Assembly (NCBI GenBank): GCA_900545125.1
Contig: UQXS01000160.1
Span: forward strand, 1 to 5,359
Direction of reading: 5' to 3'
Length of the DNA stretch: 5,359 nucleotides
From: an uncultured Ruminococcus sp.
GTDB lineage: Bacteria; Bacillota; Clostridia; Oscillospirales; Ruminococcaceae
The position numbers and the translations under genes are program-made. Of this stretch, positions 1-5,359 are shown piece by piece. Under the pieces are notes generated by a model. It was not told the DNA's origin. It was given only the letters and a program-made list of their open reading frames with translations, and did no database searches. Position 1 is the stretch's first letter, and each line of letters starts with the position of its first letter.

Positions 1-180
1 GCTGCGCTTTTCCATTTCGGCAGCCATAAAATTTATCACCACAACGATAGCAGTTACAATAACGATCGTAATAACGGACATAGAACCGTATTTTATCTTT
101 TTTATGCCTCTGGTCTTTTTACCTGAATCACCAGAGGCAGAATTTACTTCTTTCTTAGCGTCGGTTTCGTTTTTCTTCAT
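1..180 (-). CDS. GldG-like ABC transporter accessory protein, N-terminal part (3' end cut by window edge)
   Basis: The reading frame opens with ATG at 180 and stays open for 60 codons to the window edge. It begins with about 33 hydrophilic, Lys-rich residues (MKKNETDAKK...), followed by one strongly hydrophobic segment at about residues 34-53 (SMSVITIVIVTAIVVVINFM), then a charged stretch. A basic cytoplasmic tail followed by one transmembrane anchor, placed directly after an ABC-2 permease, is the usual layout of GldG-family proteins, which carry a large extracytoplasmic domain. That domain lies outside the window. The start is supported by AGGAAGG about 11 nt upstream and by the 29-nt gap after the permease stop. 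It is probably the third gene of the transporter operon. The family call rests mainly on context and N-terminal topology, so another membrane-anchored partner is possible. Confidence 0.72.
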   Translation of the reverse strand, partial: MKKNETDAKKEVNSASGDSGKKTRGIKKIKYGSMSVITIVIVTAIVVVINFMAAEMEKRS

Positions 181-209
181 GTTATATCATACCTTCCTTT
201 CATTTATCG

Positions 210-917
210 TCAGCTCCAGCGTCTCTTCTCAAGAACTCTTACGGTAAAGAAGTTAAAGAGAAATGCTGTGCTCAGGAAGAAAAGTATACTGGACAAACTG
301 AATACACCCTTGGTAAATTCATAGTACCGTGTGCGGAATGAAAGCACTGTGAGTATATCCCGTACCGTGTCGTTGGAAACTCTGATAAGCAGCGTCTCAT
401 CAAACAAATAGAATATGAGCATTACAACAAAGCTTACAACAGCAGCTGCCATCTGGTTTTCTGTAAGAGATGATACAAAAATACCTATCGCTATAAACGC
501 TGCTCCAAGGAAAAGCATTGCGGTAAAGTTTCCGATAAGCGAAGCCCATACTACGCTTCCCAGATATCTGAGCACAAGCGCATAAACGAAAACTATACAT
601 TCTGCTATCACAAAAAGTGTGAACGCAGCCAGATATTTTCCCATAACAATCTCCCAGAGATTTATAGGAGCTGTGAGCAGTCCCTGATCTGTTCTGTTTT
701 TCTTCTCCTCACTCAACAGTCTCATTGTGAGCACCGGAATAAGAAAAATAAACATTATGAACATTCTGGCAAACATGGGCGATGTATCCGAAAATCCCGA
801 CTCGATTACCTCGGTATAGAAGAAATATCCCGAAAATGCATAGAATACTGTGAGAAAAACATATCCCAGTCCGGATGTAAAAAACGAACCCATTTCACGT
901 CTGTATATTGCACCCAT
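210..917 (-). CDS. ABC-2 type transporter permease, GldF/NosY-like
   Basis: This 235-residue integral membrane protein is the pore-forming subunit of an ABC transporter. Six hydrophobic segments are visible at about residues 15-35, 50-68, 94-118, 124-150, 155-175 and 207-227. Family landmarks are the loop after TM2, TMRLLSEEKKNRTDQGLLTAPI (split as TMRLLSEEKK and NRTDQGLLTAPI, 64-85), SLTENQMAA at 150-158, the YEFTKGVFSLSSILFF region at 199-214 and a basic C-terminus ending RRW. The length fits GldF-like ABC2 membrane proteins (COG1277-type). The ATG at 917 overlaps the TAA of the ATPase gene (TAATG), and GAGGTGA lies 6 nt upstream inside the last ATPase codons, so translation is probably coupled. 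With the ATPase and the GldG-like gene it should form one complex in the cytoplasmic membrane. The substrate cannot be read from the sequence. Confidence 0.9.
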   Translation of the reverse strand: MGAIYRREMGSFFTSGLGYVFLTVFYAFSGYFFYTEVIESGFSDTSPMFARMFIMFIFLIPVLTMRLLSEEKKNRTDQGLLTAPINLWEIVMGKYLAAFTLFVIAECIVFVYALVLRYLGSVVWASLIGNFTAMLFLGAAFIAIGIFVSSLTENQMAAAVVSFVVMLIFYLFDETLLIRVSNDTVRDILTVLSFRTRYYEFTKGVFSLSSILFFLSTAFLFNFFTVRVLEKRRWS

Positions 918-2029
918 TATTTGTCACCTCCCGCTGAGTCTGACTTGCCTGTTTTTTTGTCGTTGTTTTTATCCTGTTCCTTTTTATCACCGTCATTATC
1001 TTCTCCGGCGTCGCTTTCAGTAACAAGATTTATCTTAGGACGTGGTTTGCTTTCTTTCTTTTCACCGTTTATGTCAAAATTCTCGCCCATGGTTATCTTC
1101 AGGAAGATATCCTCAAGGGTGAGATCCGAAAGCTGGAGCATCATGATATTCCAGCCGTTATCCTTACATATCCGGTTGATCTCACGGCGGACATCCGTCT
1201 TGCCGTCAGTCTCGATATCATAGTCGTAAATGCCTTTTTCACGCTCCATGTCGGCACGGACATACTTTACGCCGTTTATGCTGCGGAGTACGGAAACTAT
1301 CTTCTCCTTATCGGATGCCGTATGCGTCTCACCCTCGATACGCATGGTCATCTTATGCTCATTGGTGATGTTCTTTGCGATCTCGTCAGCTGTTCCGTCG
1401 GCAGCTACCGTTCCCTTGTTGATTATGATTATCCTGTCGCATACAGCCTGTATCTCCGGCAGAATGTGCGACGAAAGTATAACCGTATGCTTCTTTCCAA
1501 GCTTTTTGATGAGAGTTCTTATCTCAATTATCTGGTTCGGGTCAAGTCCGACAGTAGGCTCGTCAAGTATTAGCACAGGCGGATTGTTTATCAATGCCTG
1601 TGCAAGCCCGACTCTCTGCTTATATCCCTTTGAAAGATTCTTGATAACTCTCTTTCTTACATCGGTTATCTTGCAAAGGCTGCATACATCGTTAAGATGC
1701 GCTCTTCTCGCAAGCTTACACTTTTTCAGGTCGAACATGAAGTTGAGATATGCGTCAACGGTCATATCCAGATAAAGCGGCGGTATTTCCGGCAGATAAC
1801 CAATATTTGCCTTCGCCTCTTTCGGCTGTTCAAGGATATCCTTTCCGTTTATGAGGATATGTCCCGATGTTGACGAGATATATCCCGTAAGCATATTCAT
1901 TGTTGTCGATTTTCCGGCGCCGTTCGGCCCGAGAAATCCAAGGATCTCTCCCTTTTCAACCTTAAAGCTTATATTGTTTACAGCGAGCTTGTCGCCGTAT
2001 TTCTTTGTAAGGTCTTTAACCTCTATCAT
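917..2029 (-). CDS. ABC transporter ATP-binding protein, Gld/ABC-2 exporter type, with charged C-terminal tail
   Basis: This 370-residue nucleotide-binding subunit powers the adjacent permease. Visible motifs are Walker A GPNGAGKST (34-42), the Q-loop region IGYLPEIPPLY (76-86, with Glu where many ABC ATPases have Gln, as often seen in this subfamily), signature LSKGYKQRVGLAQAL (132-146), Walker B VLILDEP (152-158, catalytic Glu157), D-loop GLD (161-163) and the switch His188 in SSHIL. A C-terminal accessory region follows and ends with the family-typical LTLEDIFLKIT (303-313). Residues 314-370 form an additional low-complexity tail rich in Lys, Asp, Glu and Asn with no recognisable fold. The start is set by AGGAGG 7 nt upstream. 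It is the first gene of the operon, preceded by its own predicted promoter. All catalytic residues are present, so it should be active. Confidence 0.93.
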   Translation of the reverse strand: MIEVKDLTKKYGDKLAVNNISFKVEKGEILGFLGPNGAGKSTTMNMLTGYISSTSGHILINGKDILEQPKEAKANIGYLPEIPPLYLDMTVDAYLNFMFDLKKCKLARRAHLNDVCSLCKITDVRKRVIKNLSKGYKQRVGLAQALINNPPVLILDEPTVGLDPNQIIEIRTLIKKLGKKHTVILSSHILPEIQAVCDRIIIINKGTVAADGTADEIAKNITNEHKMTMRIEGETHTASDKEKIVSVLRSINGVKYVRADMEREKGIYDYDIETDGKTDVRREINRICKDNGWNIMMLQLSDLTLEDIFLKITMGENFDINGEKKESKPRPKINLVTESDAGEDNDGDKKEQDKNNDKKTGKSDSAGGDK

Positions 2030-2036
2030 AAGGTTT

Positions 2037-2042
2037 CCTCCT
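2037..2042 (-). promoter_or_regulatory. Strong Shine-Dalgarno of the ABC ATPase gene
   Basis: AGGAGG stands 7 nt before the ATG at 2029 and fixes that start. It lies downstream of the leader hairpin, so the hairpin does not cover it. Confidence 0.85.
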
Positions 2043-2056
2043 TATTTGTCATGTGT

Positions 2057-2094
2057 AGGCAGCCTCTGACAAAACAGTGTTTCAAAGGCTGCCT
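2057..2094 (-). promoter_or_regulatory. Perfect 9-bp inverted repeat; predicted 5'-leader hairpin of the transporter mRNA
   Basis: AGGCAGCCT on the minus strand (2094-2086) pairs exactly with AGGCTGCCT (2065-2057). The 20-nt loop can form a small inner AAAC/GTTT helix. On the coding strand the stem is followed by ACACATGACAAATAAGG, which has no T-run, so it is not a convincing intrinsic terminator for ribF. The predicted transcription start of the transporter operon falls at about 2095, which puts this stem at the extreme 5' end of that mRNA. There it could act as a stabilising or regulatory leader structure. The inverted repeat is seen directly and the role is inferred. Confidence 0.6.
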
Positions 2095-2101
2095 TTATTA
2101 T

Positions 2102-2131
2102 GTTATAGCCGCATTGTGAAAGTACTGTGAA
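2102..2131 (-). promoter_or_regulatory. Predicted sigma-A-type promoter of the ABC transporter operon
   Basis: The -35 element TTCACA (2131-2126) matches TTGACA at 5 of 6 positions. The -10 element TATAAC (2107-2102) matches TATAAT at 5 of 6, with an 18-nt spacer. AT-rich DNA lies upstream. Initiation would be expected near 2095, giving a leader of roughly 65 nt. This is the only intergenic space over 100 nt between genes in the window, which supports an independent promoter for the transporter. Confidence 0.62.
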
Positions 2132-2157
2132 AATACTCTGAATATTTATGAATATTT
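2115..2157 (-). repeat. Four phased direct repeats (RWAYWTTCA) overlapping the transporter promoter
   Basis: Read on the minus strand, four related units follow each other: AAATATTCA (from 2157), AAATATTCA (from 2147), GTATTTTCA (from 2136) and GTACTTTCA (from 2125). The start-to-start distances are 10, 11 and 11 nt, about one helical turn each. The cores are TTCATA, TTCAGA, TTCACA and TTCACA. The third core is the predicted -35 element and the fourth ends 7 nt before the -10. Tandem hexamers with an 11-bp period are the known arrangement for OmpR/PhoB-type response regulators such as PhoP and PhoB, so this may be an activator or repressor site. The repeats are seen directly; the binding-site role is inferred. 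Confidence 0.55.
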
Positions 2158-2167
2158 CTTTACACTG

Positions 2168-3040
2168 CTATTTATTGCTGAAAAAACTGTATGAAATATC
2201 TTTTGAGATCTGCTCCCTGAGTTCCTCCAGCGAATTGAATTTCACTTCGGAACGAATGAAGCCCCGAAGCTCCACATCAAGCTCCCTGCCGTACAGATCG
2301 CCTGAAAATCCGATAATATGAGTTTCCGCTAAAGGCTTACTTTCTCCGCCTACAGTGGGTTTTACCCCGATGTTCGTCACCGAAACATAATGCTGCCTGT
2401 CTATATTCACGGACGACGCATATACCCCGAAGCACGGCACAAGCTGATCTTCGGCAAAATGCTGATTTATCGTCGGAAAATCAAGCGTCCTTCCTATCTG
2501 TCTGCCATGAACTATCCTGCCGGATATCATGTACGATCTGCCCAGAAGCTCCGCAGCCGCTGTGACATCTCCCTGCCCAAGCAGACTGCGTATTCTGCCG
2601 GAAGATACAGGAGCACCGTTAAAAAGCACATCCTCAGCCACTCTCACTTCAAATCCGTATTCACGTCCCAGAACGGCAAGTTCATTGATGCCGCAGGATG
2701 CATTTCTGCCGAAACGGAAATCTCTGCCGCAGACTACAGAATCAGCGCCCAGCTTCCGGACAATGATATTTTCTGCAAATTCTCTGCCGCTCATATCACG
2801 TATATCGGAAAAATTTTCGCTGAATATCTTTCTGATCCCCAAGGCTCTTATAAGAGCTGCCTTTTGCTCATCGGTGTAAATATATTCGATACTCCGTCCC
2901 TGCTTTACATGGAGCGACGTATTATTAAACGTGAAAACAGCAGGATCACCGCTGTCCTCCGTCATCTTCATAACCGCTCTGTGACCAAGGTGTACACCAT
3001 CGAATATGCCCAGAGCAACGGATCTTGTTCCTGTATGCAT
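2168..3040 (-). CDS. ribF: Bifunctional riboflavin kinase / FAD synthetase
   Basis: RibF phosphorylates riboflavin to FMN and adenylylates FMN to FAD in the cytoplasm. At 290 residues it is slightly short for the family because the N-terminus begins only ten residues before the first motif. The FAD synthetase half shows GIFDGVHLGH (11-20, the nucleotidyltransferase HxGH-type motif), the CGRDFRFGRNASCG region (104-117) and VSSGRIRSLL (145-154). The riboflavin kinase half shows GRTLDFPTIN (183-192, the PTAN motif as PTIN), TNIGVKPTVGG (222-232), ETH with the likely catalytic Glu239, GDLYGRELDV (247-256) and the closing KFNSLEELREQISKD. The usual TFDPHP-like stretch reads TFNNTS, a mild divergence. 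The ATG at 3040 has GAGG 7 nt upstream, overlapping the truB stop region; the gap to truB is 9 nt. No FMN riboswitch is visible, consistent with a housekeeping gene read from the translation operon. Confidence 0.95.
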   Translation of the reverse strand: MHTGTRSVALGIFDGVHLGHRAVMKMTEDSGDPAVFTFNNTSLHVKQGRSIEYIYTDEQKAALIRALGIRKIFSENFSDIRDMSGREFAENIIVRKLGADSVVCGRDFRFGRNASCGINELAVLGREYGFEVRVAEDVLFNGAPVSSGRIRSLLGQGDVTAAAELLGRSYMISGRIVHGRQIGRTLDFPTINQHFAEDQLVPCFGVYASSVNIDRQHYVSVTNIGVKPTVGGESKPLAETHIIGFSGDLYGRELDVELRGFIRSEVKFNSLEELREQISKDISYSFFSNK

Positions 3041-3049
3041 ATCCTCACC

Positions 3050-3943
3050 TCAGATAAAATTCTTTTCCACACGCAGAATGCCGCCGTCACGGTCGATATT
3101 GGCAGTGCCGACAAAGCATCCGTCAGCACCGTAAACGCTGTACCTGTCCGCACCGGGAAGTATATTGTTTATCCTGCTTATATCAAGCTTTACGCCGTTG
3201 CAGTACATCCTCGTTTGCACCTGATTAAGATGCAGCTTCGGCAGCGAATCAAACACCCTCTCAATGGGAATAATCAGTTCATCGATTCTCCCTTTATCGG
3301 CAGCATTCTGTATCTCCTCCAGAGTGTGGCATTCGTCAAGGGTAAAGCCTCCGGAGGATGTACGGACAAGCTCCGTCATAATGCCTCCGCAGCCGAGCCT
3401 TTCACCGATATCATGTATTATGGTGCGGATATAAGTTCCCTTTCCGCAGCCGATCTCAATTGATCCTTCACGGGCAGTCTCATCGTATTCAAAGATATGC
3501 AGACTTTTTACCTCTATTTCTCTTGGCGTGCGCTCGACCTCTATGCCCTGTCTTGCAAGATCATAAAGACGCTTTCCGTTCACCTGAACGGCAGAATACA
3601 TCGGCGGAAGCTGCATGATCCTGCCTGTGAATTCCGGAAGAACAGCTTCGAGTTCCTCAAAACTTACGGGCTTGTCCGAAACCGTCAGGATCTTTCCCGT
3701 AATATCCTGCGTATCCGCAGTTACACCCAGCCGGAAACCCGCTGTATAGCTTTTATCCGTATCAGGCATGATATCGCAGGCTTTTGTGGCACTTCCCACG
3801 AAAACAGGAAGTACTCCCGTCGCCATAGGATCAAGAGTTCCGCCGTGGCCGAGCCGCCTTATCTGCAATATCCCACGCAGCTTCGCAATAACGTCAAATG
3901 ACGTGAAATCCTGTGGCTTGTTTACGCAAAGAACGCCTTTCAT
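3050..3943 (-). CDS. truB: tRNA pseudouridine(55) synthase TruB
   Basis: TruB converts U55 in the T-loop of most tRNAs to pseudouridine. The 297-residue protein shows the catalytic motif GHGGTLDPMATGVLPV (32-47) with nucleophile Asp38, the KSY motif (Tyr66), QLPPMYSA (111-118), GKRLYDLARQG (123-133), GTYIRTIIHDIG (169-180) and VRTSSGGF (193-200). A C-terminal part of about 60 residues corresponds to the PUA-like RNA-binding region. The length is close to that of other bacterial TruB proteins. Its ATG overlaps the TGA of the upstream phosphoesterase gene by 4 nt (ATGA), and AAAGG stands 7 nt before the start, which points to translational coupling. The second Gly in GHGG replaces the Thr common in other phyla; the catalytic Asp is intact. 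Confidence 0.96.
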   Translation of the reverse strand: MKGVLCVNKPQDFTSFDVIAKLRGILQIRRLGHGGTLDPMATGVLPVFVGSATKACDIMPDTDKSYTAGFRLGVTADTQDITGKILTVSDKPVSFEELEAVLPEFTGRIMQLPPMYSAVQVNGKRLYDLARQGIEVERTPREIEVKSLHIFEYDETAREGSIEIGCGKGTYIRTIIHDIGERLGCGGIMTELVRTSSGGFTLDECHTLEEIQNAADKGRIDELIIPIERVFDSLPKLHLNQVQTRMYCNGVKLDISRINNILPGADRYSVYGADGCFVGTANIDRDGGILRVEKNFI

Positions 3944-4890
3944 GGCATTGCCTTTCTTACGGCTTCAACAAGTATCTTCTTGACGTCCTCCAGACTTCCC
4001 TCCAGAGCACATCCTGCTGCCTTTGCGTGTCCGCCTCCGCCGATAGTCTGGCAGATAGCTGATACGTTCACGTCTCCCGTTGAGCGCATAGAAACCTTGT
4101 ACTCTCCGGCCGCCTTTTCCTTTACGGTAATGCCAACCTCCACGCCCTTGACCTTCAGCGGCAGCGATGCACAGCCGTCCAGCTCGTTGAACTCGACTCC
4201 GAGTCTGTCCAGCATCGCTTTGGTGATACACACCATTGTAAGTCTGTTGTCAAGATAATACTCCATAGCGTCGATGACCGAACTTTCTATTTTTAGCATA
4301 CCCTTTGTCTTTATATCGAACATCTCTCGGTTTATCCACGCATGATTTATTTTATGCCGGCGCATAAGCTGTGCGGCTATTTCATGGGTCTCCGCAGATG
4401 TATTCTCAAACTTGAAGCAGCCTGTATCGGTAGCTATTCCGGTATACATACATACTGCCGCATAGTCGGAAAGCTCCGTTCCCATTGCACAGGCAAGACG
4501 ATAAAGTACCTCACACGCCGCAGCACTGTCCGCTCCGAGAAGCGTTCTTGCCGCATACTCCGTATTGGAAATATGATGATCTATGCACAGATCTATCCTG
4601 CCGCCGTAGATCTCCTCATATCTTCCAAGCAGTCTGGTATCTGCAACATCAACGGCTATGACGGTATCAGGTTCAAAGGCACTGTTATTTTCAATATTAG
4701 TTATATAATCAAACTTATCCGGAAAAGGATCGGAACAGAGCACCGCACTTCTCTTGCCCATACTTCTGAGTATGTCGTGAAGAGCAAATCCCGTTCCGAT
4801 GCAGTCTCCGTCAGGGCTCTGATGCGTCAGAATATACACATTATCACAATTTTTCAGAAAATCTTCCGTTTCCTTATAATTAATCTGCAT
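3940..4890 (-). CDS. nrnA: DHH/DHHA1 phosphoesterase, NrnA-like (oligoribonuclease / pAp phosphatase)
   Basis: This 316-residue cytoplasmic enzyme belongs to the DHH family. The N-terminal domain carries the metal ligands: HQSPDGD (23-29: His23, Asp27, Asp29), IAVDVAD (78-84, Asp81), DHH (104-106) and ATDTG (153-157, Asp155). The C-terminal DHHA1 domain shows the substrate-binding GGGGHAKAAG (284-293). Family members degrade two- to five-nucleotide RNA and dephosphorylate 3'-phosphoadenosine 5'-phosphate; some also act on cyclic-dinucleotide breakdown products such as pApA. The position between rbfA and truB is the classical Gram-positive arrangement and supports NrnA rather than a RecJ or GdpP relative. 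No extra transmembrane, PAS or CBS domains are present. GGAGG lies 7 nt before the ATG at 4890, 15 nt after the rbfA stop. Exact substrate preference cannot be read from the sequence. Confidence 0.93.
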   Translation of the reverse strand: MQINYKETEDFLKNCDNVYILTHQSPDGDCIGTGFALHDILRSMGKRSAVLCSDPFPDKFDYITNIENNSAFEPDTVIAVDVADTRLLGRYEEIYGGRIDLCIDHHISNTEYAARTLLGADSAAACEVLYRLACAMGTELSDYAAVCMYTGIATDTGCFKFENTSAETHEIAAQLMRRHKINHAWINREMFDIKTKGMLKIESSVIDAMEYYLDNRLTMVCITKAMLDRLGVEFNELDGCASLPLKVKGVEVGITVKEKAAGEYKVSMRSTGDVNVSAICQTIGGGGHAKAAGCALEGSLEDVKKILVEAVRKAMP

Positions 4891-4905
4891 ACTGTCACCT
4901 CCGCA

Positions 4906-5241
4906 TCAAAGTTCGTTCAGCTTTCTGCTGATCTCCGCACTCCGCTCTATAGAATTATCGGCTATGAATGTCAGCTCCGGCGATTTCCGCATTTTTAGCC
5001 TGTGAAAAAGTTCTCTGCGGATAAATCCCGATGCGCTTTTCAGTCCCTTTACGGATTCCTGCGCCTTTTCTATGCCTGCAAAGCTTGAAACATAAATCTT
5101 GCAGCTTGACATATCTCCGGACAGATCCGTCCGCACAATCGTCAGCATACTGTCGATCCTTGGGTCTTTAAGCTCCCGCAGGATCGCAGTCATTTCCCTT
5201 TTTATATCCTCAGCCATTCGGCTTCCTTTAAAATTCGGCAT
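4906..5241 (-). CDS. rbfA: Ribosome-binding factor A
   Basis: RbfA is a small KH-like protein that binds the 30S subunit and assists late 16S rRNA 5'-end maturation and cold adaptation. The product is 111 residues, the normal size. Family features are the N-terminal helix SRMAEDIKREMTAILRELKDPRI (RMAEDIKREM at 8-17, ELKDPRI at 23-29), the strand CKIYVSSF (47-54), GFIRRELFHRLKMRKSPEL (72-90) and the closing FIADNSIERSAEI. I chose the ATG at 5241 because AAAGG lies 5 nt upstream and the protein then starts MPNFKGSRMAED, typical of clostridial RbfA. An in-frame GTG at 5271 would add ten basic residues, but it lies inside a GC-rich hairpin without a ribosome binding site. The gene leads the rbfA-nrnA-truB-ribF group in this window. 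Confidence 0.95.
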   Translation of the reverse strand: MPNFKGSRMAEDIKREMTAILRELKDPRIDSMLTIVRTDLSGDMSSCKIYVSSFAGIEKAQESVKGLKSASGFIRRELFHRLKMRKSPELTFIADNSIERSAEISRKLNEL

Positions 5242-5245
5242 AATT

Positions 5246-5253
5246 TCCTTTCC
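5246..5253 (-). promoter_or_regulatory. Shine-Dalgarno that decides the rbfA start
   Basis: GGAAAGGA ends 4-5 nt before the ATG at 5241. It sits directly downstream of the GC hairpin and supports the 111-residue form over the longer GTG-initiated form. Confidence 0.7.
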
Positions 5254-5260
5254 ATACCGG

Positions 5261-5279
5261 CGGCGCTGCACAGGCGCCG
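5261..5279 (-). other. GC-rich hairpin between the upstream gene and rbfA
   Basis: CGGCGC (5279-5274) and GCGCCG (5266-5261) form a perfect 6-bp stem around the 7-nt loop CTGTGCA. It begins 2 nt after the stop codon of the upstream frame. On the coding strand it is followed by CCGGTATGGAAAGG and has no T-run, so it is not a typical intrinsic terminator. It could be a processing or stability element or a partial attenuator. The stem is seen directly and the function is unknown. Confidence 0.45.
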
Positions 5280-5281
5280 TC

Positions 5282-5359
5282 TCAGATATTCACGGTGAAG
5301 CTCTGACCAATGACCGGTTTATCGCCGTTTTCTGCGTTATTGTCATCAGTCAGTGTGTG
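5282..5359 (-). CDS. C-terminal end of an unrecognised protein (5' part outside window)
   Basis: This is the only one of the three minus-strand frames that stays open to the window edge. It encodes 25 residues ending GDKPVIGQSFTVNI and stops with TGA at 5284-5282, 40 nt before rbfA. The stretch before that is acidic and Asn-rich (TDDNNAENGDK). In related bacteria infB (IF2) usually precedes rbfA, but IF2 normally ends in a short acidic or hydrophobic strand of the GDxIExF type, which I do not see here. It may be another gene inserted before rbfA, or IF2 with an unusual tail. The reading frame is supported only by its openness and position, so the call is weak. Confidence 0.45.
   Translation of the reverse strand, partial: HTLTDDNNAENGDKPVIGQSFTVNI

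Noticed and set aside
1789..1791. Glutamate in place of the Q-loop glutamine in the ATPase (IGYLPE) as a sign of inactivity
   Set aside because: This substitution is common in this ABC-2/Gld ATPase subfamily. Walker A, signature, Walker B and switch His are all intact.
2057..2100. The 9-bp hairpin read on the plus strand as a terminator, because TTTATTAT follows it there
   Set aside because: No plus-strand gene exists upstream for it to terminate and the T-run is weak. The minus-strand leader reading fits the promoter better.
2041..2167. An FMN riboswitch or other large structured RNA near ribF
   Set aside because: The region upstream of ribF is only 9 nt long. The region downstream of ribF is short, AT-rich and lacks the conserved multi-stem FMN element.
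2390..3463. A 357-codon open frame on the plus strand across the ribF-truB junction
   Set aside because: It lies antisense to two clearly conserved genes, has no Shine-Dalgarno before its ATG, and its translation has no recognisable domain. It is a codon-bias shadow.
4342..4998. A 218-codon plus-strand open frame antisense to nrnA and rbfA
   Set aside because: The opposite strand encodes complete enzyme motifs. This frame has no ribosome binding site and a composition typical of an antisense shadow.
5242..5271. GTG at 5271 as an alternative rbfA start adding ten residues
   Set aside because: It lies inside the GC hairpin without a ribosome binding site. The ATG at 5241 has a good Shine-Dalgarno and gives the normal RbfA N-terminus.

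Overview
The window is a gene-dense, one-directional stretch. All recognisable genes lie on the minus strand, so transcription runs from high to low coordinates. Moderate G+C, strong GGAGG-type ribosome binding sites, very tight gene spacing and the style of the proteins suggest a Firmicute of the class Clostridia, probably a Ruminococcus-like (Oscillospiraceae) gut or rumen bacterium. The taxon is inferred from general recognition of the proteins, not from a search.

Positions 5359-2168 hold the distal half of the classical Gram-positive translation cluster (nusA-infB-rbfA-DHH-truB-ribF). The genes are rbfA (30S maturation), an NrnA-type DHH/DHHA1 phosphoesterase (nano-RNA and pAp turnover), truB (tRNA Psi55 synthase) and ribF (riboflavin kinase/FAD synthetase). 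The intergenic gaps are 15 nt, a 4-nt ATGA overlap and 9 nt, so the four genes almost certainly share a transcript and are partly translationally coupled. At the top edge, 25 codons of an unrecognised protein end 40 nt before rbfA. Gene order predicts IF2 there, but the tail does not look like IF2.

Positions 2167-2030 are a 138-nt intergenic region. It holds a good sigma-A-like promoter, four helically phased direct repeats covering its -35 side, a perfect 9-bp hairpin at the predicted 5' end of the mRNA, and a strong Shine-Dalgarno. No intrinsic terminator (hairpin plus T-run) is visible after ribF on the coding strand.

Positions 2029-1 hold a second operon. It encodes a Gld-type ABC exporter: an ATPase with a long charged tail, an ABC-2 permease joined by a TAATG overlap, and the start of a GldG-like membrane-anchored protein cut off by the window edge. 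In gliding Bacteroidetes this trio is gldA-gldF-gldG. In clostridia similar sets occur without gliding and their substrate is unknown.

The coding content is ordinary core genome plus a common but poorly understood transporter. The most interesting material is the non-coding control region in front of the transporter. I see no mobile element, CRISPR array, tRNA or rRNA.
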